NCBI RefSeq assembly: GCF_002304005.1
Contig: NZ_MRCQ01000014.1
Span: 62,001-126,000 of the forward strand
Direction of reading: 5' to 3'
Length of the DNA: 64,000 bases
Source of the DNA: Flavobacterium sp. ACN6
GTDB taxonomy: Bacteria > Bacteroidota > Bacteroidia > Flavobacteriales > Flavobacteriaceae
Of the stretch, positions 53,714-61,920 are shown piece after piece. Both the position numbers and the translations under genes were made by a program. Under the pieces are notes generated by a model that was given only the letters and a program-made list of their open reading frames with translations, had not been told where the DNA came from and searched no databases. The first letter of the stretch is position 1. Each line of letters opens with the position of its first letter.

Positions 53714-54216
53714 AGGTCAAAGAGCGTTAAGGTTTGCGGCTGTTTTTTTGATGCATGAGCGACTTTTTTGGGAACAGCGGTATTCTGCACAGCGGCGGCA
53801 GTCTGTTCAGGAGAAGTATTCTGCAGAGCGGCACTGTTTTCATCAGCAGAAATGCCCTGCGCAACCAAACTATCCTGCGCAACGGAAATCTTTTCCTTAA
53901 CTGAAGCATCCTGCGGCACTTCAGGAGCGGCAGTAAACAAATCATGTTCAGCAGACTGTCTTACAACAGCTCTGCCGCTTACAGGCAGCGGCTTTCCGAT
54001 GGTATCATCGGTGTAATACTTAACAGCCATGTCAAATATTTCCTGATTGTCAAAGGCGCACAGCCCTGTCTTTTTTACCTCTCCAAAGATGTAATTGATA
54101 CAGCTCTCCAAATTTTTGGATTCTTTAGCGTAATGCTGTGCAAAGTCTCCGTCACTCTGCGCTGTCTGATTGAGGTAATTTTCAATAGCGGTCTTAAATT
54201 GGTCTGAACCTTTCAT
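53710..54216 (-). CDS. PcfK-like protein
   Basis: A 168-residue protein. Residues 1-80 are the PcfK-like domain (KGSDQFKTAIENYLNQTAQS, CINYIFGEVKKTGLCAFDNQ, FDMAVKYYTDDTIGKPLP). The rest is a low-complexity Ala/Gln/Val linker with near-repeats (VAQDSLVAQGIS, AALQNTSPEQ, AAVQNTAVPKK) and a final LTLFDL. PcfK is regularly coupled to PcfJ on conjugative plasmids; the function is unknown. Repeat copy B lies directly upstream. Confidence 0.85.
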   Translation of the reverse strand: MKGSDQFKTAIENYLNQTAQSDGDFAQHYAKESKNLESCINYIFGEVKKTGLCAFDNQEIFDMAVKYYTDDTIGKPLPVSGRAVVRQSAEHDLFTAAPEVPQDASVKEKISVAQDSLVAQGISADENSAALQNTSPEQTAAAVQNTAVPKKVAHASKKQPQTLTLFDL

Positions 54217-54249
54217 AACTCATTTCTTTAGGCTTAAACATCTACTCGC

Positions 54250-54456
54250 TTCCCTTAAGTCCCGCTCCGCCCTAGAAAACTGTTTTCAAAAGAAAAAACG
54301 AAAAAAAAGAAAGCTCAGATCAAGTGGCCGCTAATGGATGCGGAGTGCTATAAGTCCCGAAGGGATGACGGAAGGAAACTGGAGTCAGTTATGCGCATGC
54401 AGCAGACGGCTGCCACTAACTTGGCTGCCCTTTTTGTCCGTTTTGAATGAAAACAG
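54250..54456 (-). repeat. Leader repeat, copy B (upstream of pcfK-pcfJ)
   Basis: About 207 bp, nearly the same as copy A and in the same orientation, starting 34 bp before the pcfK start. The bounding inverted ends are CTGTTTTCAAAAGAAAAAAC at 54280 and GTTTTGAATGAAAACAG at 54456. GCAGCAGACGGCTGC forms a small internal stem not fully kept in copy A. Confidence 0.85.
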
Positions 54457-54552
54457 AACCTTGTACGAATATATTGCAATTGATCTACCGAAAACTAAAA
54501 AACAGATTTCGTAAACAAATTCTCCTAAAATTATCATTTACTGCAATAATTA

Positions 54553-54722
54553 AAAAGAAAAAAAGATACTTAAGAAGAAAGGACAGATTAAGGAGAAGTT
54601 ATAAGAATAACTAGGAGCAATACATTCTAAAAGTATGACGAAAGTAAATTGAATAGGTTATGTATATGTAATAGACCTCTTGTTATAATTGCTTATAATT
54701 TTGATTGTTAAAAATGAAAAAA
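54553..54722 (-). repeat. Leader repeat, diverged copy C
   Basis: This AT-rich stretch aligns with copy B almost without gaps. AAGAAAGGACAGATTAAG corresponds to AAGAAAGCTCAGATCAAG in B. TATGACGAAAGTAAATT matches GATGACGGAAGGAAACT, and GTTATGTATATGTAATAGAC matches GTTATGCGCATGCAGCAGAC. The differences are mostly G/C to A/T. The flanks 54457-54552 and 54723-54951 show no gene; the latter holds the hsdM promoter. Confidence 0.6.
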
Positions 54723-54951
54723 AAATTATCTATGTTAACTTTTAAAGAAATTCTTTTTATTAAAATATTCAAATCCTATATCTTATAATTTCATATTTTT
54801 AAATAAACCTTATACCAATACCCAACAGAAACTTAGCAATAAACTCCTCGAAAATACTGTCATAAAAAAGCGAAAAGATTTTTACTTATATTTTTATATT
54901 ATAAATCAGTGTTATTATTTTCCTACGTATCTTAGCATTTTAAATTAGAAA

Positions 54952-56352
54952 ATGGATTTAGTAAGTAAGTTTTGGGGATTTTGCCATACACTCCGCCACG
55001 AGGGTGTTGACTATAGTGACTACATAGAGGAACTCACATATTTAATTTTTTTAAAAATCGCTGAGGAAAAGAGAATTATGATTCCATTAGGTTGCTCGTG
55101 GAATGATCTGATTATTCATGATAAAGAAAACTTATTAATTAAATATAACGAGGTACTAAATGAATTAAGTACAGAGAAAAGTATTTTAGGAAATATTTTT
55201 AGCCAACCAATGGCAAAAATAAGAAGTTCACAAAGTCTTAAACGGCTATTAACACTAATTGATCAAATTAATTGGTCAACCTATAATGAGGATGTTTTAG
55301 GCGCCATGTTCGAAGGCTTGCTAGAGAAAGCTGCTAATGAAAGTAAGAAAGGTGCAGGTCAATATTTTACACCTCGTCCATTAATTGATTCTATTGTGAA
55401 TGTTATGCAACCAAATCCATTTGAAAGCGACACATTTAAAATGTCAGATGTTGCGTGCGGTACCGGAGGATTTATAATCTCAAGTTATGAATGGTATAAA
55501 AAAAATAAAGACCATAAACAATTATCGAAAGAACATAGCGAAAAATTGATTAATGAAACGTATTTCGGTCAAGAGCTCGTTATAAGGCCAAGAAGAATGG
55601 CACAAATGAATCTATTTCTACATGGATTAAATCCAAGTATAAAATTAGGAGACACTATTTACGAGCCATTCGACAATATACGCTACACTTGCATCCTGAC
55701 AAATCCCCCTTTTGGCAACAAGGGTTCAAATCAAATACCAGAAAGAAAGGATTTCCAAATCAAAACAAGCAATAAACAACTAAACTTTATACAACATGTT
55801 TTAAGTAGTTTAGATATTAAAGGACGTGCTGCAATTGTTTTACCGGACAATATTTTGTCAGACGAAAAAGCCGTTGAACTTTGGAAAATCTCGTTTACAA
55901 AATATAATATACACACTATACTAAAGTTACCTAATGGCACATTCTTGCCATATACAAATGTTAAAGCTGTTGTGATTTTTATAGAAAAAGGCATACAAAC
56001 AACAGACACGTGGATTTATGACGCTAGAACAAACGTCGAAAGTATTACTAAAAAAGGCAGACCACTGACTCATAATCACTTTAAAAATTTTCTAGATTGT
56101 TATGGATCTAAACCAAATGGTAGTTGTCCTAGTAGAAAATTAAAATCTGACATAAGATTTCGTAATTTTAAAATTGATGAAATAAAAAAGCGAAATTTTA
56201 ACCTAGATATAAACTGGATCGCCGACAATCAAAATTTAGAAAACGAATATTTTGAAATTGACGACATTACAAATGATGCAATTATTGAACTTGAATCAAT
56301 TATTGAAGGACTTAAAGAATTGTCAAATATGTTAGATGATACCGATGAATAA
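54952..56352 (+). CDS. hsdM: Type I DNA methyltransferase subunit HsdM
   Basis: A 466-residue N6-adenine methyltransferase. The helical N-terminal domain (FWGFCHTLRHEGVDYSDYIE) is followed by GAGQYFTPRPLIDSIVN near 138, the AdoMet motif DVACGTGGFIISSY near 166 and the catalytic TNPPFGNKGS near 246. With HsdS it would methylate adenines in a split target site. It is complete though on the short side. It is the first gene of a four-gene overlapping operon in AT-rich DNA, and no hsdR gene lies on either side within the window. Confidence 0.93.
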   Translation: MDLVSKFWGFCHTLRHEGVDYSDYIEELTYLIFLKIAEEKRIMIPLGCSWNDLIIHDKENLLIKYNEVLNELSTEKSILGNIFSQPMAKIRSSQSLKRLLTLIDQINWSTYNEDVLGAMFEGLLEKAANESKKGAGQYFTPRPLIDSIVNVMQPNPFESDTFKMSDVACGTGGFIISSYEWYKKNKDHKQLSKEHSEKLINETYFGQELVIRPRRMAQMNLFLHGLNPSIKLGDTIYEPFDNIRYTCILTNPPFGNKGSNQIPERKDFQIKTSNKQLNFIQHVLSSLDIKGRAAIVLPDNILSDEKAVELWKISFTKYNIHTILKLPNGTFLPYTNVKAVVIFIEKGIQTTDTWIYDARTNVESITKKGRPLTHNHFKNFLDCYGSKPNGSCPSRKLKSDIRFRNFKIDEIKKRNFNLDINWIADNQNLENEYFEIDDITNDAIIELESIIEGLKELSNMLDDTDE

Positions 56353-58084
56353 AATTTTACCTAGGCATTGGGAGTTAATTGAGCTTGGTGACTTCTGCAA
56401 CATGTTTTATGGCAAATCTCTATTAACAAAAGAGTTGGTAAATGATGGTTTTCCAGTATATGGTGCAAATGGCATTATTGGAGCTTTTTCAGATTACATG
56501 TTTGAAGATTCGAAATTACTTATCTCTAGTAGAGGATCTATGAGCGGAATAACGCATATTACATTACCAAAATCGTATGTCACGTCAAACTCAATTGTAA
56601 TAGAATCATTAGTTCCCAAAATTACTAACGAATATTTAAAATTCGCAATAGATTCAACCGAGAAAAATAATATAATAACTGGATCGGCTCAGCCGCAAAT
56701 TACAATTCAGAATTTAAGACGGCTGAAAATTCCTATTCCACCAATTGACGAACAAAAGCAAATAGTTAGCTTACTTAACAAGTCATTAAATAAAATTGAC
56801 TCATTTAAAACAGCCCGCGAATCAATACCCCAAGCTATAATACAAATTAGGAAGAAAATAATCGATGACGCTGTCAAGGGCAAATTGTCAAGAAATTTTC
56901 GTAACAAACTTGTCAATTATAAAAAAAGCTCAGAATTAGTTGAAGAATTAATATCTATTAGAATTAAAGACAATCCAAAGGTAAAACTCAGTAAAAAAAT
57001 TATTCCTAACTCACAAAAACTACAAATTCCTGAAACTTGGACTTGGTCAAAATTGATAAACATAGCTGATGTGGTTGGCGGTATAACGAAAGGAAAAAAA
57101 ATCATAAGTAACGAAACAATCCTACTACCGTATTTACGAGTTGCGAATGTTCAAGACGGATATTTAGATTTATCTAGCATCAAATATATTGAAGCATTAC
57201 CCGCTGATCTAAGTAAATACAAATTACAAAGAGGAGATATTTTATTTACTGAAGGTGGTGATAGAGACAAATTAGGAAGAGGTACTGTTTGGAATGACGA
57301 AATATATGATTGCATCCATCAAAATCATATATTTAGAGCCCGAACCAACCCTAATTATATTAATCCTTACTATATCGGAATTTATACTAAATCAGAAACA
57401 GCCAAAGAATATTTTTTCAACAATGCAAGTCAAACAGTAAACCTTGCCTCTATCAACTTGACAGCCCTATCTAATATATCTATACCTATTCCGCCTATTG
57501 ATGAGCAAAATTATATTTGTCAAAAAGTAAATAACTTATTGCAAGAACTCATTAAAATTTCAGAAAGCCACAATAAATTTTGCGGACTATTAAATCGTAT
57601 TGAAAGATTGATTTTTGTTAAAGCCTTTAACGGCGATTTCTCTTATAGCAATGTTCACGATAATGACACAAAACATTTGATTGAAAATATTAAGGATTTT
57701 GCTGTTAATTTTAAAGCTAAAAGCCAAAGAAAAAACCTTCCAAATCATAAGGAACAAAGCTCTGAAAATAAAGAAAACTTAATAAAAGTTCAAAACAATA
57801 TAAGTATGCTTGTGAAAAATGTAAACAGTAATACATCAAACACTAAAATTAAATCAAACAAACAGATGAAAGTTAAACCTGTAGAAACTTACAATGAATT
57901 GATTGAATGTCTTGAAAAACTTGGAGGTGAGGCATACCCCGAAGCTCTCTTAATTGCAGCTTCATTGGAAGATGATGTAGATTTATTTTACGATTTATTA
58001 AGGGACGCAAGAGATAACGAAATAGTGATTGTACCTGTTGGGCATATTGGAAAAATTAAAAAGATTAGAAATGAGATTAATTGA
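56336..58084 (+). CDS. hsdS: Type I specificity subunit HsdS with C-terminal extension
   Basis: A 582-residue specificity subunit. Target-recognition domain 1 opens with LPRHWELIELGDFCNMFYG and ends IPIPPIDEQKQIVSLLNKSL near 145. Domain 2 opens IPETWTWSKLINIADVVGGI near 233 and ends IPIPPIDEQNYICQKV near 395. Helical spacers follow each domain. About 130 extra residues follow: a Lys/Asn-rich linker, then a small folded-looking domain (VETYNELIECLEKLGGEAYP, EIVIVPVGHIGKIKKI) with a winged-helix-like pattern. The start overlaps hsdM by 17 bp (alternative ATG at 56345). Confidence 0.9.
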   Translation: MIPMNKILPRHWELIELGDFCNMFYGKSLLTKELVNDGFPVYGANGIIGAFSDYMFEDSKLLISSRGSMSGITHITLPKSYVTSNSIVIESLVPKITNEYLKFAIDSTEKNNIITGSAQPQITIQNLRRLKIPIPPIDEQKQIVSLLNKSLNKIDSFKTARESIPQAIIQIRKKIIDDAVKGKLSRNFRNKLVNYKKSSELVEELISIRIKDNPKVKLSKKIIPNSQKLQIPETWTWSKLINIADVVGGITKGKKIISNETILLPYLRVANVQDGYLDLSSIKYIEALPADLSKYKLQRGDILFTEGGDRDKLGRGTVWNDEIYDCIHQNHIFRARTNPNYINPYYIGIYTKSETAKEYFFNNASQTVNLASINLTALSNISIPIPPIDEQNYICQKVNNLLQELIKISESHNKFCGLLNRIERLIFVKAFNGDFSYSNVHDNDTKHLIENIKDFAVNFKAKSQRKNLPNHKEQSSENKENLIKVQNNISMLVKNVNSNTSNTKIKSNKQMKVKPVETYNELIECLEKLGGEAYPEALLIAASLEDDVDLFYDLLRDARDNEIVIVPVGHIGKIKKIRNEIN

Positions 58085-59603
58085 ATTGAATATCAATAGT
58101 CAATGGAAAAATCTAGCTGGTTTTTCAATCAAATTTAATTCTAACAATGACATAGTTGTTCTTTTAGGTAAAAACGGATCGGCTAAAAGTAACTTGTTAG
58201 AAACCTTAATCAAAATATTCCGAGACGTTGATTTAAGAACTCCTAGTCTATTTTCATACACTTTGGCATATAAAATTAACGGAAGTGTAGTAAATATAGA
58301 GGCCGAAAAAGGAAAAGTTGTAAAAGGAAAAGTTGATAATGTACCAGTTTCACATTCTGACTTAAAAAATTCTTGGACACCCAAATACATAGTAGGATAT
58401 TATTCAGGAGCATCAGATAGATTTGAAGAAATTTTTCAAACCCACGATAAAAATGCTCTAAAAAACACTTTGCATCCTATTAAACCTGGTGAGAAGCTTT
58501 CTTTTAGAAGCTTTATATTGGCCAGACCTGTTCATGGTCTTTTTGCACTTCTTTCATTCTATTTATCATTTGATAAGGAAATTGTTCATTTTTTAGAAAG
58601 TTATCCTCGAATAGAAGACTTTGATTCGGCGCTTATCACAATAAAAAAACCTAGCTGGGCAAAGAAAGGTGCATCCGCAGATGATTTCTGGGGCGCGAAA
58701 GGCCCCGTGGGTGACTTGTTAAATAGCATTCTAAAACACAGTATGGCTCCATTTACCAGAAAGGTTGTCGTCAATACTGATTTTAGACGTCGAGAAACAC
58801 GTGAACTTATTTTTTTACATCTGCCAGATCTTTCTTCTTTGCATAATCTCTCATCAGAATATGGAAGTGATCCAAGATCATTTTTCCAAGCGCTAGATAC
58901 CATGAGATTAAGTGATCTTATTGAAGATTTCAAAGTAAGAGTTAAAGTAAAAGGAGCTAACTCAGCTATACATACTCGACAGCTGAGTGAAGGTGAGCAA
59001 CAGTTATTAACAGTTCTTGGATTAATGAGGTTTACGCAAGATGCGGAGTCACTTTACATCCTGGACGAACCTGATACCCATCTTAATCCAGCATGGGGGC
59101 TAGATTATCTAGAAAAACTACGCATAATTGGAGGAATTAATAAAGATAGTCACACTATCTTAGCAACTCATGATCCATTATTAGTTGCTGGATTATTAAA
59201 AGAAGAAATTAAAGTTTTATCACGATCTGATGATGGAAAAATAACCGCAACCCAACCTGAAGATAGTCCACGAGGAACGGGTGTAGCTGGAGTATTAACA
59301 AGTGAATTGTATGGTTTGGAAAGTCAGCTTGATAAATTTAGCTTAAAGGTATTAAAGAGAATATACGAAGTTTCATTATTAGAAAATTATCCCCAAAAGA
59401 AAGTGCATTTAATGCGACTAAGAAAAATTGTCCCTGGATTAAACGCGACAGACATCTCTCCTGACCCATACAGAAACATCGCTAAAATAGCCTATAAAGA
59501 AGCCGTTGATTTAGTCATTAATTCGGAAAACATTAGTGAAGTAAAAATTAAAGCAATTGAGAAATTATCTTCAATGCTTTACAAAAAAGCAAGTGAAATA
59601 TGA
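58071..59603 (+). CDS. ptuA: Septu PtuA-like AAA/ABC-type ATPase
   Basis: About 510 residues from the ATG at 58071, overlapping hsdS by 14 bp. Walker A is VVLLGKNGSAKSNLLE near 31 with Ala in place of the usual Gly before Lys. The signature is RQLSEGEQQLLTVLGLMRF near 305, Walker B is LYILDEPDTHLNP near 330 and the His switch is HTILATHDPLL near 363. There is no TOPRIM domain, unlike OLD nucleases. This layout with an HNH gene next door is that of PtuA in Septu anti-phage systems. Confidence 0.8.
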   Translation: MRLIELNINSQWKNLAGFSIKFNSNNDIVVLLGKNGSAKSNLLETLIKIFRDVDLRTPSLFSYTLAYKINGSVVNIEAEKGKVVKGKVDNVPVSHSDLKNSWTPKYIVGYYSGASDRFEEIFQTHDKNALKNTLHPIKPGEKLSFRSFILARPVHGLFALLSFYLSFDKEIVHFLESYPRIEDFDSALITIKKPSWAKKGASADDFWGAKGPVGDLLNSILKHSMAPFTRKVVVNTDFRRRETRELIFLHLPDLSSLHNLSSEYGSDPRSFFQALDTMRLSDLIEDFKVRVKVKGANSAIHTRQLSEGEQQLLTVLGLMRFTQDAESLYILDEPDTHLNPAWGLDYLEKLRIIGGINKDSHTILATHDPLLVAGLLKEEIKVLSRSDDGKITATQPEDSPRGTGVAGVLTSELYGLESQLDKFSLKVLKRIYEVSLLENYPQKKVHLMRLRKIVPGLNATDISPDPYRNIAKIAYKEAVDLVINSENISEVKIKAIEKLSSMLYKKASEI

Positions 59604-60472
59604 TTTATATAAACCCCACTCTAATCAAAATTCCACATGAATGGGAGAAACAAGCTTCAAAACTTAAAAAAGAATTATATTTAAAAGATATTGATCAAAG
59701 AACTGCATTTATAAACAGCAAACGTGAGGAATCATGGGGACATCCAGACATTTTAAGTTCGCTTCGAAAAATAGTTGGGAACAAGTGTTGGTATTCGGAA
59801 GTTGACCTTACAGGTGCTGATCCAAATATAGATCACTTTCGTCCTAAAGGCAAAGTTCGGGAAATAGATATAGATTCATTAAAAATATCTAAAAATGAGT
59901 CAGTAGGATATTGGTGGCTTGCTTTCGATTCTGGTAACTTTAGACTATCAAGTATGCATACTAATCAAAGAAGGGTTGATGAAAATACTGATGGCGGTAA
60001 GTGGGACTTTTTTCCCATTGATGGAGAGCGCGCAAAAGAAAAAACTAAATTGACATTAATAAATGAAGCAGTTCTACCTTTTGATCCGTGTTCCGCTACG
60101 GATGTTGCATTAATGTGGTTTGGACCTGACGGCAAACCTGGATTCAAAGACTGGAGAAGATCGCCAACATTGCATGAAGAGCGACGTATGAAGGTGACTG
60201 TTTGGCTATTCCACTTGGATAAAGTAGAATTAGCTACGAAAAGATCAAATGCAATGGAGGAAATTAGACTTGCATTGCAAAGTGCTGATGCTATCTATCA
60301 AATATGGATGCAGAAAGGACAAAATTCTACCGACCAAGAGAAAAATTATTTTGATAGAGCCCTCGCTGATATAAAGAATAATGTTTGTGATGAAGCTCCG
60401 TTTGCTGGTGCTAAAAGATGTGCTCTGCAAATGGCTAAGTCTGAATACTTGTGGATGGAAGAATACTTTTGA
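59600..60472 (+). CDS. ptuB: Septu PtuB-like HNH-type nuclease
   Basis: A 290-residue protein with an HNH-like core: GNKCWYSEVDLTGADPNIDH near residue 60, HFRPKGKVRE, then GYWWLAFDSGNFRLSSMHTN near 103. The Asp-His and Asn positions of the HNH site are kept, while the second Cys of the first knuckle is Ser and the usual C-x-x-C of the second is SSMHTN. A helical C-terminal half follows. It overlaps ptuA by 4 bp (ATGA). It is probably the DNA- or RNA-cutting effector that the ATPase controls. Confidence 0.78.
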   Translation: MIYINPTLIKIPHEWEKQASKLKKELYLKDIDQRTAFINSKREESWGHPDILSSLRKIVGNKCWYSEVDLTGADPNIDHFRPKGKVREIDIDSLKISKNESVGYWWLAFDSGNFRLSSMHTNQRRVDENTDGGKWDFFPIDGERAKEKTKLTLINEAVLPFDPCSATDVALMWFGPDGKPGFKDWRRSPTLHEERRMKVTVWLFHLDKVELATKRSNAMEEIRLALQSADAIYQIWMQKGQNSTDQEKNYFDRALADIKNNVCDEAPFAGAKRCALQMAKSEYLWMEEYF

Positions 60473-60532
60473 AAATAAAAATCAAAGCATTTTCAACTAC
60501 ATACATATACTTCTATTTAACAACGGTGGTGA

Positions 60533-60670
60533 ATGAAGTATAAAACAGTAATTGAAATGGAAAACTTATTACATACATTGGAAAAGAAAAACAGCGGCAG
60601 GGAAATTAACGGTAAAACATACGATGACATGCCTGATTTTGAAGGGGTTTTAGCTGATACAGGATATTAA
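60533..60670 (+). CDS. Possible small protein or gene remnant
   Basis: A 45-residue frame beginning MKYKTVIEMENLLHTLEK, with REINGKTYDDMPDFEGVLAD, and preceded by GGTGGTGA. Its amino-acid use looks protein-like, but it ends abruptly and a related-looking stretch (ISKADQLLAVAHNWTAPTK) continues one frame away. It may be a truncated gene. No family recognised. Confidence 0.35.
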   Translation: MKYKTVIEMENLLHTLEKKNSGREINGKTYDDMPDFEGVLADTGY

Positions 60671-60819
60671 TTCGTGAAACCCGCTAAAATTTCTAAAGCA
60701 GATCAATTATTGGCAGTAGCTCATAATTGGACAGCACCAACAAAAATATAAGCGATTTTAAATTATATTTTTATGCCATTTAGCTAATTTCGAAAAAATG
60801 ATAATAATGATAAATTATA

Positions 60820-60827
60820 TATTTTTG
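60820..60827 (+). promoter_or_regulatory. Bacteroidota -7 promoter box (TATTTTTG)
   Basis: TATTTTTG fits TAnnTTTG and lies 22 bp before the ATG at 60850. It supports a separate transcript for the PRTase-NADAR pair. Confidence 0.55.
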
Positions 60828-60849
60828 AATCCAAAACGATAATTATTGA

Positions 60850-61893
60850 ATGAAAGACATTGCAGATAAAATAGTTGAAACCATTAAGGACTACAGAAAC
60901 GGGGACGGAATTTTTTTAGATAGTAAATACGTTGTGAATTGGGCAAATCAGTTTGGGGAAGATGCTAAATTTGTATTGGAAGAAATAAGCCACATACTCC
61001 CGCAGGTCTACATTTCAAAGGAGAAAGCAAAACTTTTCATAGATGGGCATATTGAGGCTTTAATGAAACGATTCAATTATTCCAATATTTCTGATTTTTT
61101 AATCAATACTGAATTTTTAGATTTGCAACTGCCTCATAAAAGCCAACCTGCAATTTTGGATATACTGGAAAATCTACTGAATGAAAAATACGGGGAATCT
61201 TATATAAAATACAAAACTTTTCCTAAAATAAATTACGTATATTTTGACGATATTTTAGCTTCAGGTAGCACAATAGGTAATCATTTAGTGCAATGGCTAC
61301 AAGCTAAAAATGGGGAAAATGTAACAAATGCGGAAAATGTTCTAAATGATAATTACCAATTATCCGTAAATTTGTTCGGATTGCATAATTGGGGAAGATC
61401 GTTTCAGGAATACAGGCTCATGAAAACATTTGAAGATAAAATCAGCAGAAAAATCGGATGGTATTACAATTATGAGATCCAAAACCACGCTAGATTCAAT
61501 AACCAATCTTTGAACGTTGCTTTTCCGACTGATGAGCAGCCGACAAATGTAAAGTCTTATCTGGCAAATTTAACCGCTGAAAAATACGAGAGTTATGCTT
61601 ACCGAAAGCCAAATCTGCCCACTATCGAGCGATTCTTCAGTTCTGCTGAAAATAGAGTCCGATATGAGAATATTTTGCTTCAGAAAGGAATTTCTATTAT
61701 TGAGATGATAAAAGGAGAAATAAAACCTAACATAAGGCCGTTAGGATTAATTAATCCCAGCTACAAGACTTTTGGTCTGGGGACTCACTTCTTTACCTGG
61801 AGAAATATTCCCAACAACAGTCCGCTGGTCTTTTGGTGGGGTGTTGACGATCATGCCTGGGTTCCTTTATTTCCTGTTGCAAATAGAGGTTAA
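60850..61893 (+). CDS. Phosphoribosyltransferase-like protein (PRTase-CE type)
   Basis: A 347-residue protein with a PRTase-like signature, YVYFDDILASGSTIGNHLVQ near residue 137, where the Asp-Asp and Gly-Ser-Thr loop bind the ribose-phosphate of PRPP or a nucleotide. The last 40 residues (YKTFGLGTHFFTWRNIPNNS, LVFWWGVDDHAWVPLFP) fit the conserved C-terminal element of PRTase-CE proteins described from prokaryotic conflict systems. Enzyme activity is unproven. It is followed after 27 bp by a NADAR gene, likely in the same operon. Confidence 0.7.
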   Translation: MKDIADKIVETIKDYRNGDGIFLDSKYVVNWANQFGEDAKFVLEEISHILPQVYISKEKAKLFIDGHIEALMKRFNYSNISDFLINTEFLDLQLPHKSQPAILDILENLLNEKYGESYIKYKTFPKINYVYFDDILASGSTIGNHLVQWLQAKNGENVTNAENVLNDNYQLSVNLFGLHNWGRSFQEYRLMKTFEDKISRKIGWYYNYEIQNHARFNNQSLNVAFPTDEQPTNVKSYLANLTAEKYESYAYRKPNLPTIERFFSSAENRVRYENILLQKGISIIEMIKGEIKPNIRPLGLINPSYKTFGLGTHFFTWRNIPNNSPLVFWWGVDDHAWVPLFPVANRG

Positions 61894-61920
61894 TATTATA
61901 AAATTGTTTTAATTTGCATT

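Larger units (their letters stand above)
60473..60849. other. Spacer between the HsdMS-Septu operon and the PRTase operon
   Basis: About 380 bp. It contains a 45-codon open frame (60533-60670), a following short in-frame-shifted remnant (to about 60750) and a TATTTTTG promoter box at 60820-60827. No terminator with a good T-run was seen. Confidence 0.5.

Noticed and set aside
53710..53980. Repeat-derived artefact in the PcfK tail
   Set aside because: The low-complexity Ala/Gln tail is continuous in frame, ends in a plausible LTLFDL and overlaps pcfJ correctly, so it is treated as real protein.
52060..54456. Insertion sequence flanked by the A and B repeats
   Set aside because: The DNA between them encodes PcfK and PcfJ in a normal order and no transposase; the repeats are in direct orientation and placed as leaders.
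54952..58084. Complete type I restriction-modification system
   Set aside because: No HsdR (helicase/nuclease) gene is present before, within or after the operon in this window.
58071..59603. OLD-family nuclease
   Set aside because: The protein has the ATPase motifs but no C-terminal TOPRIM acidic motifs; PtuA-like fits better.
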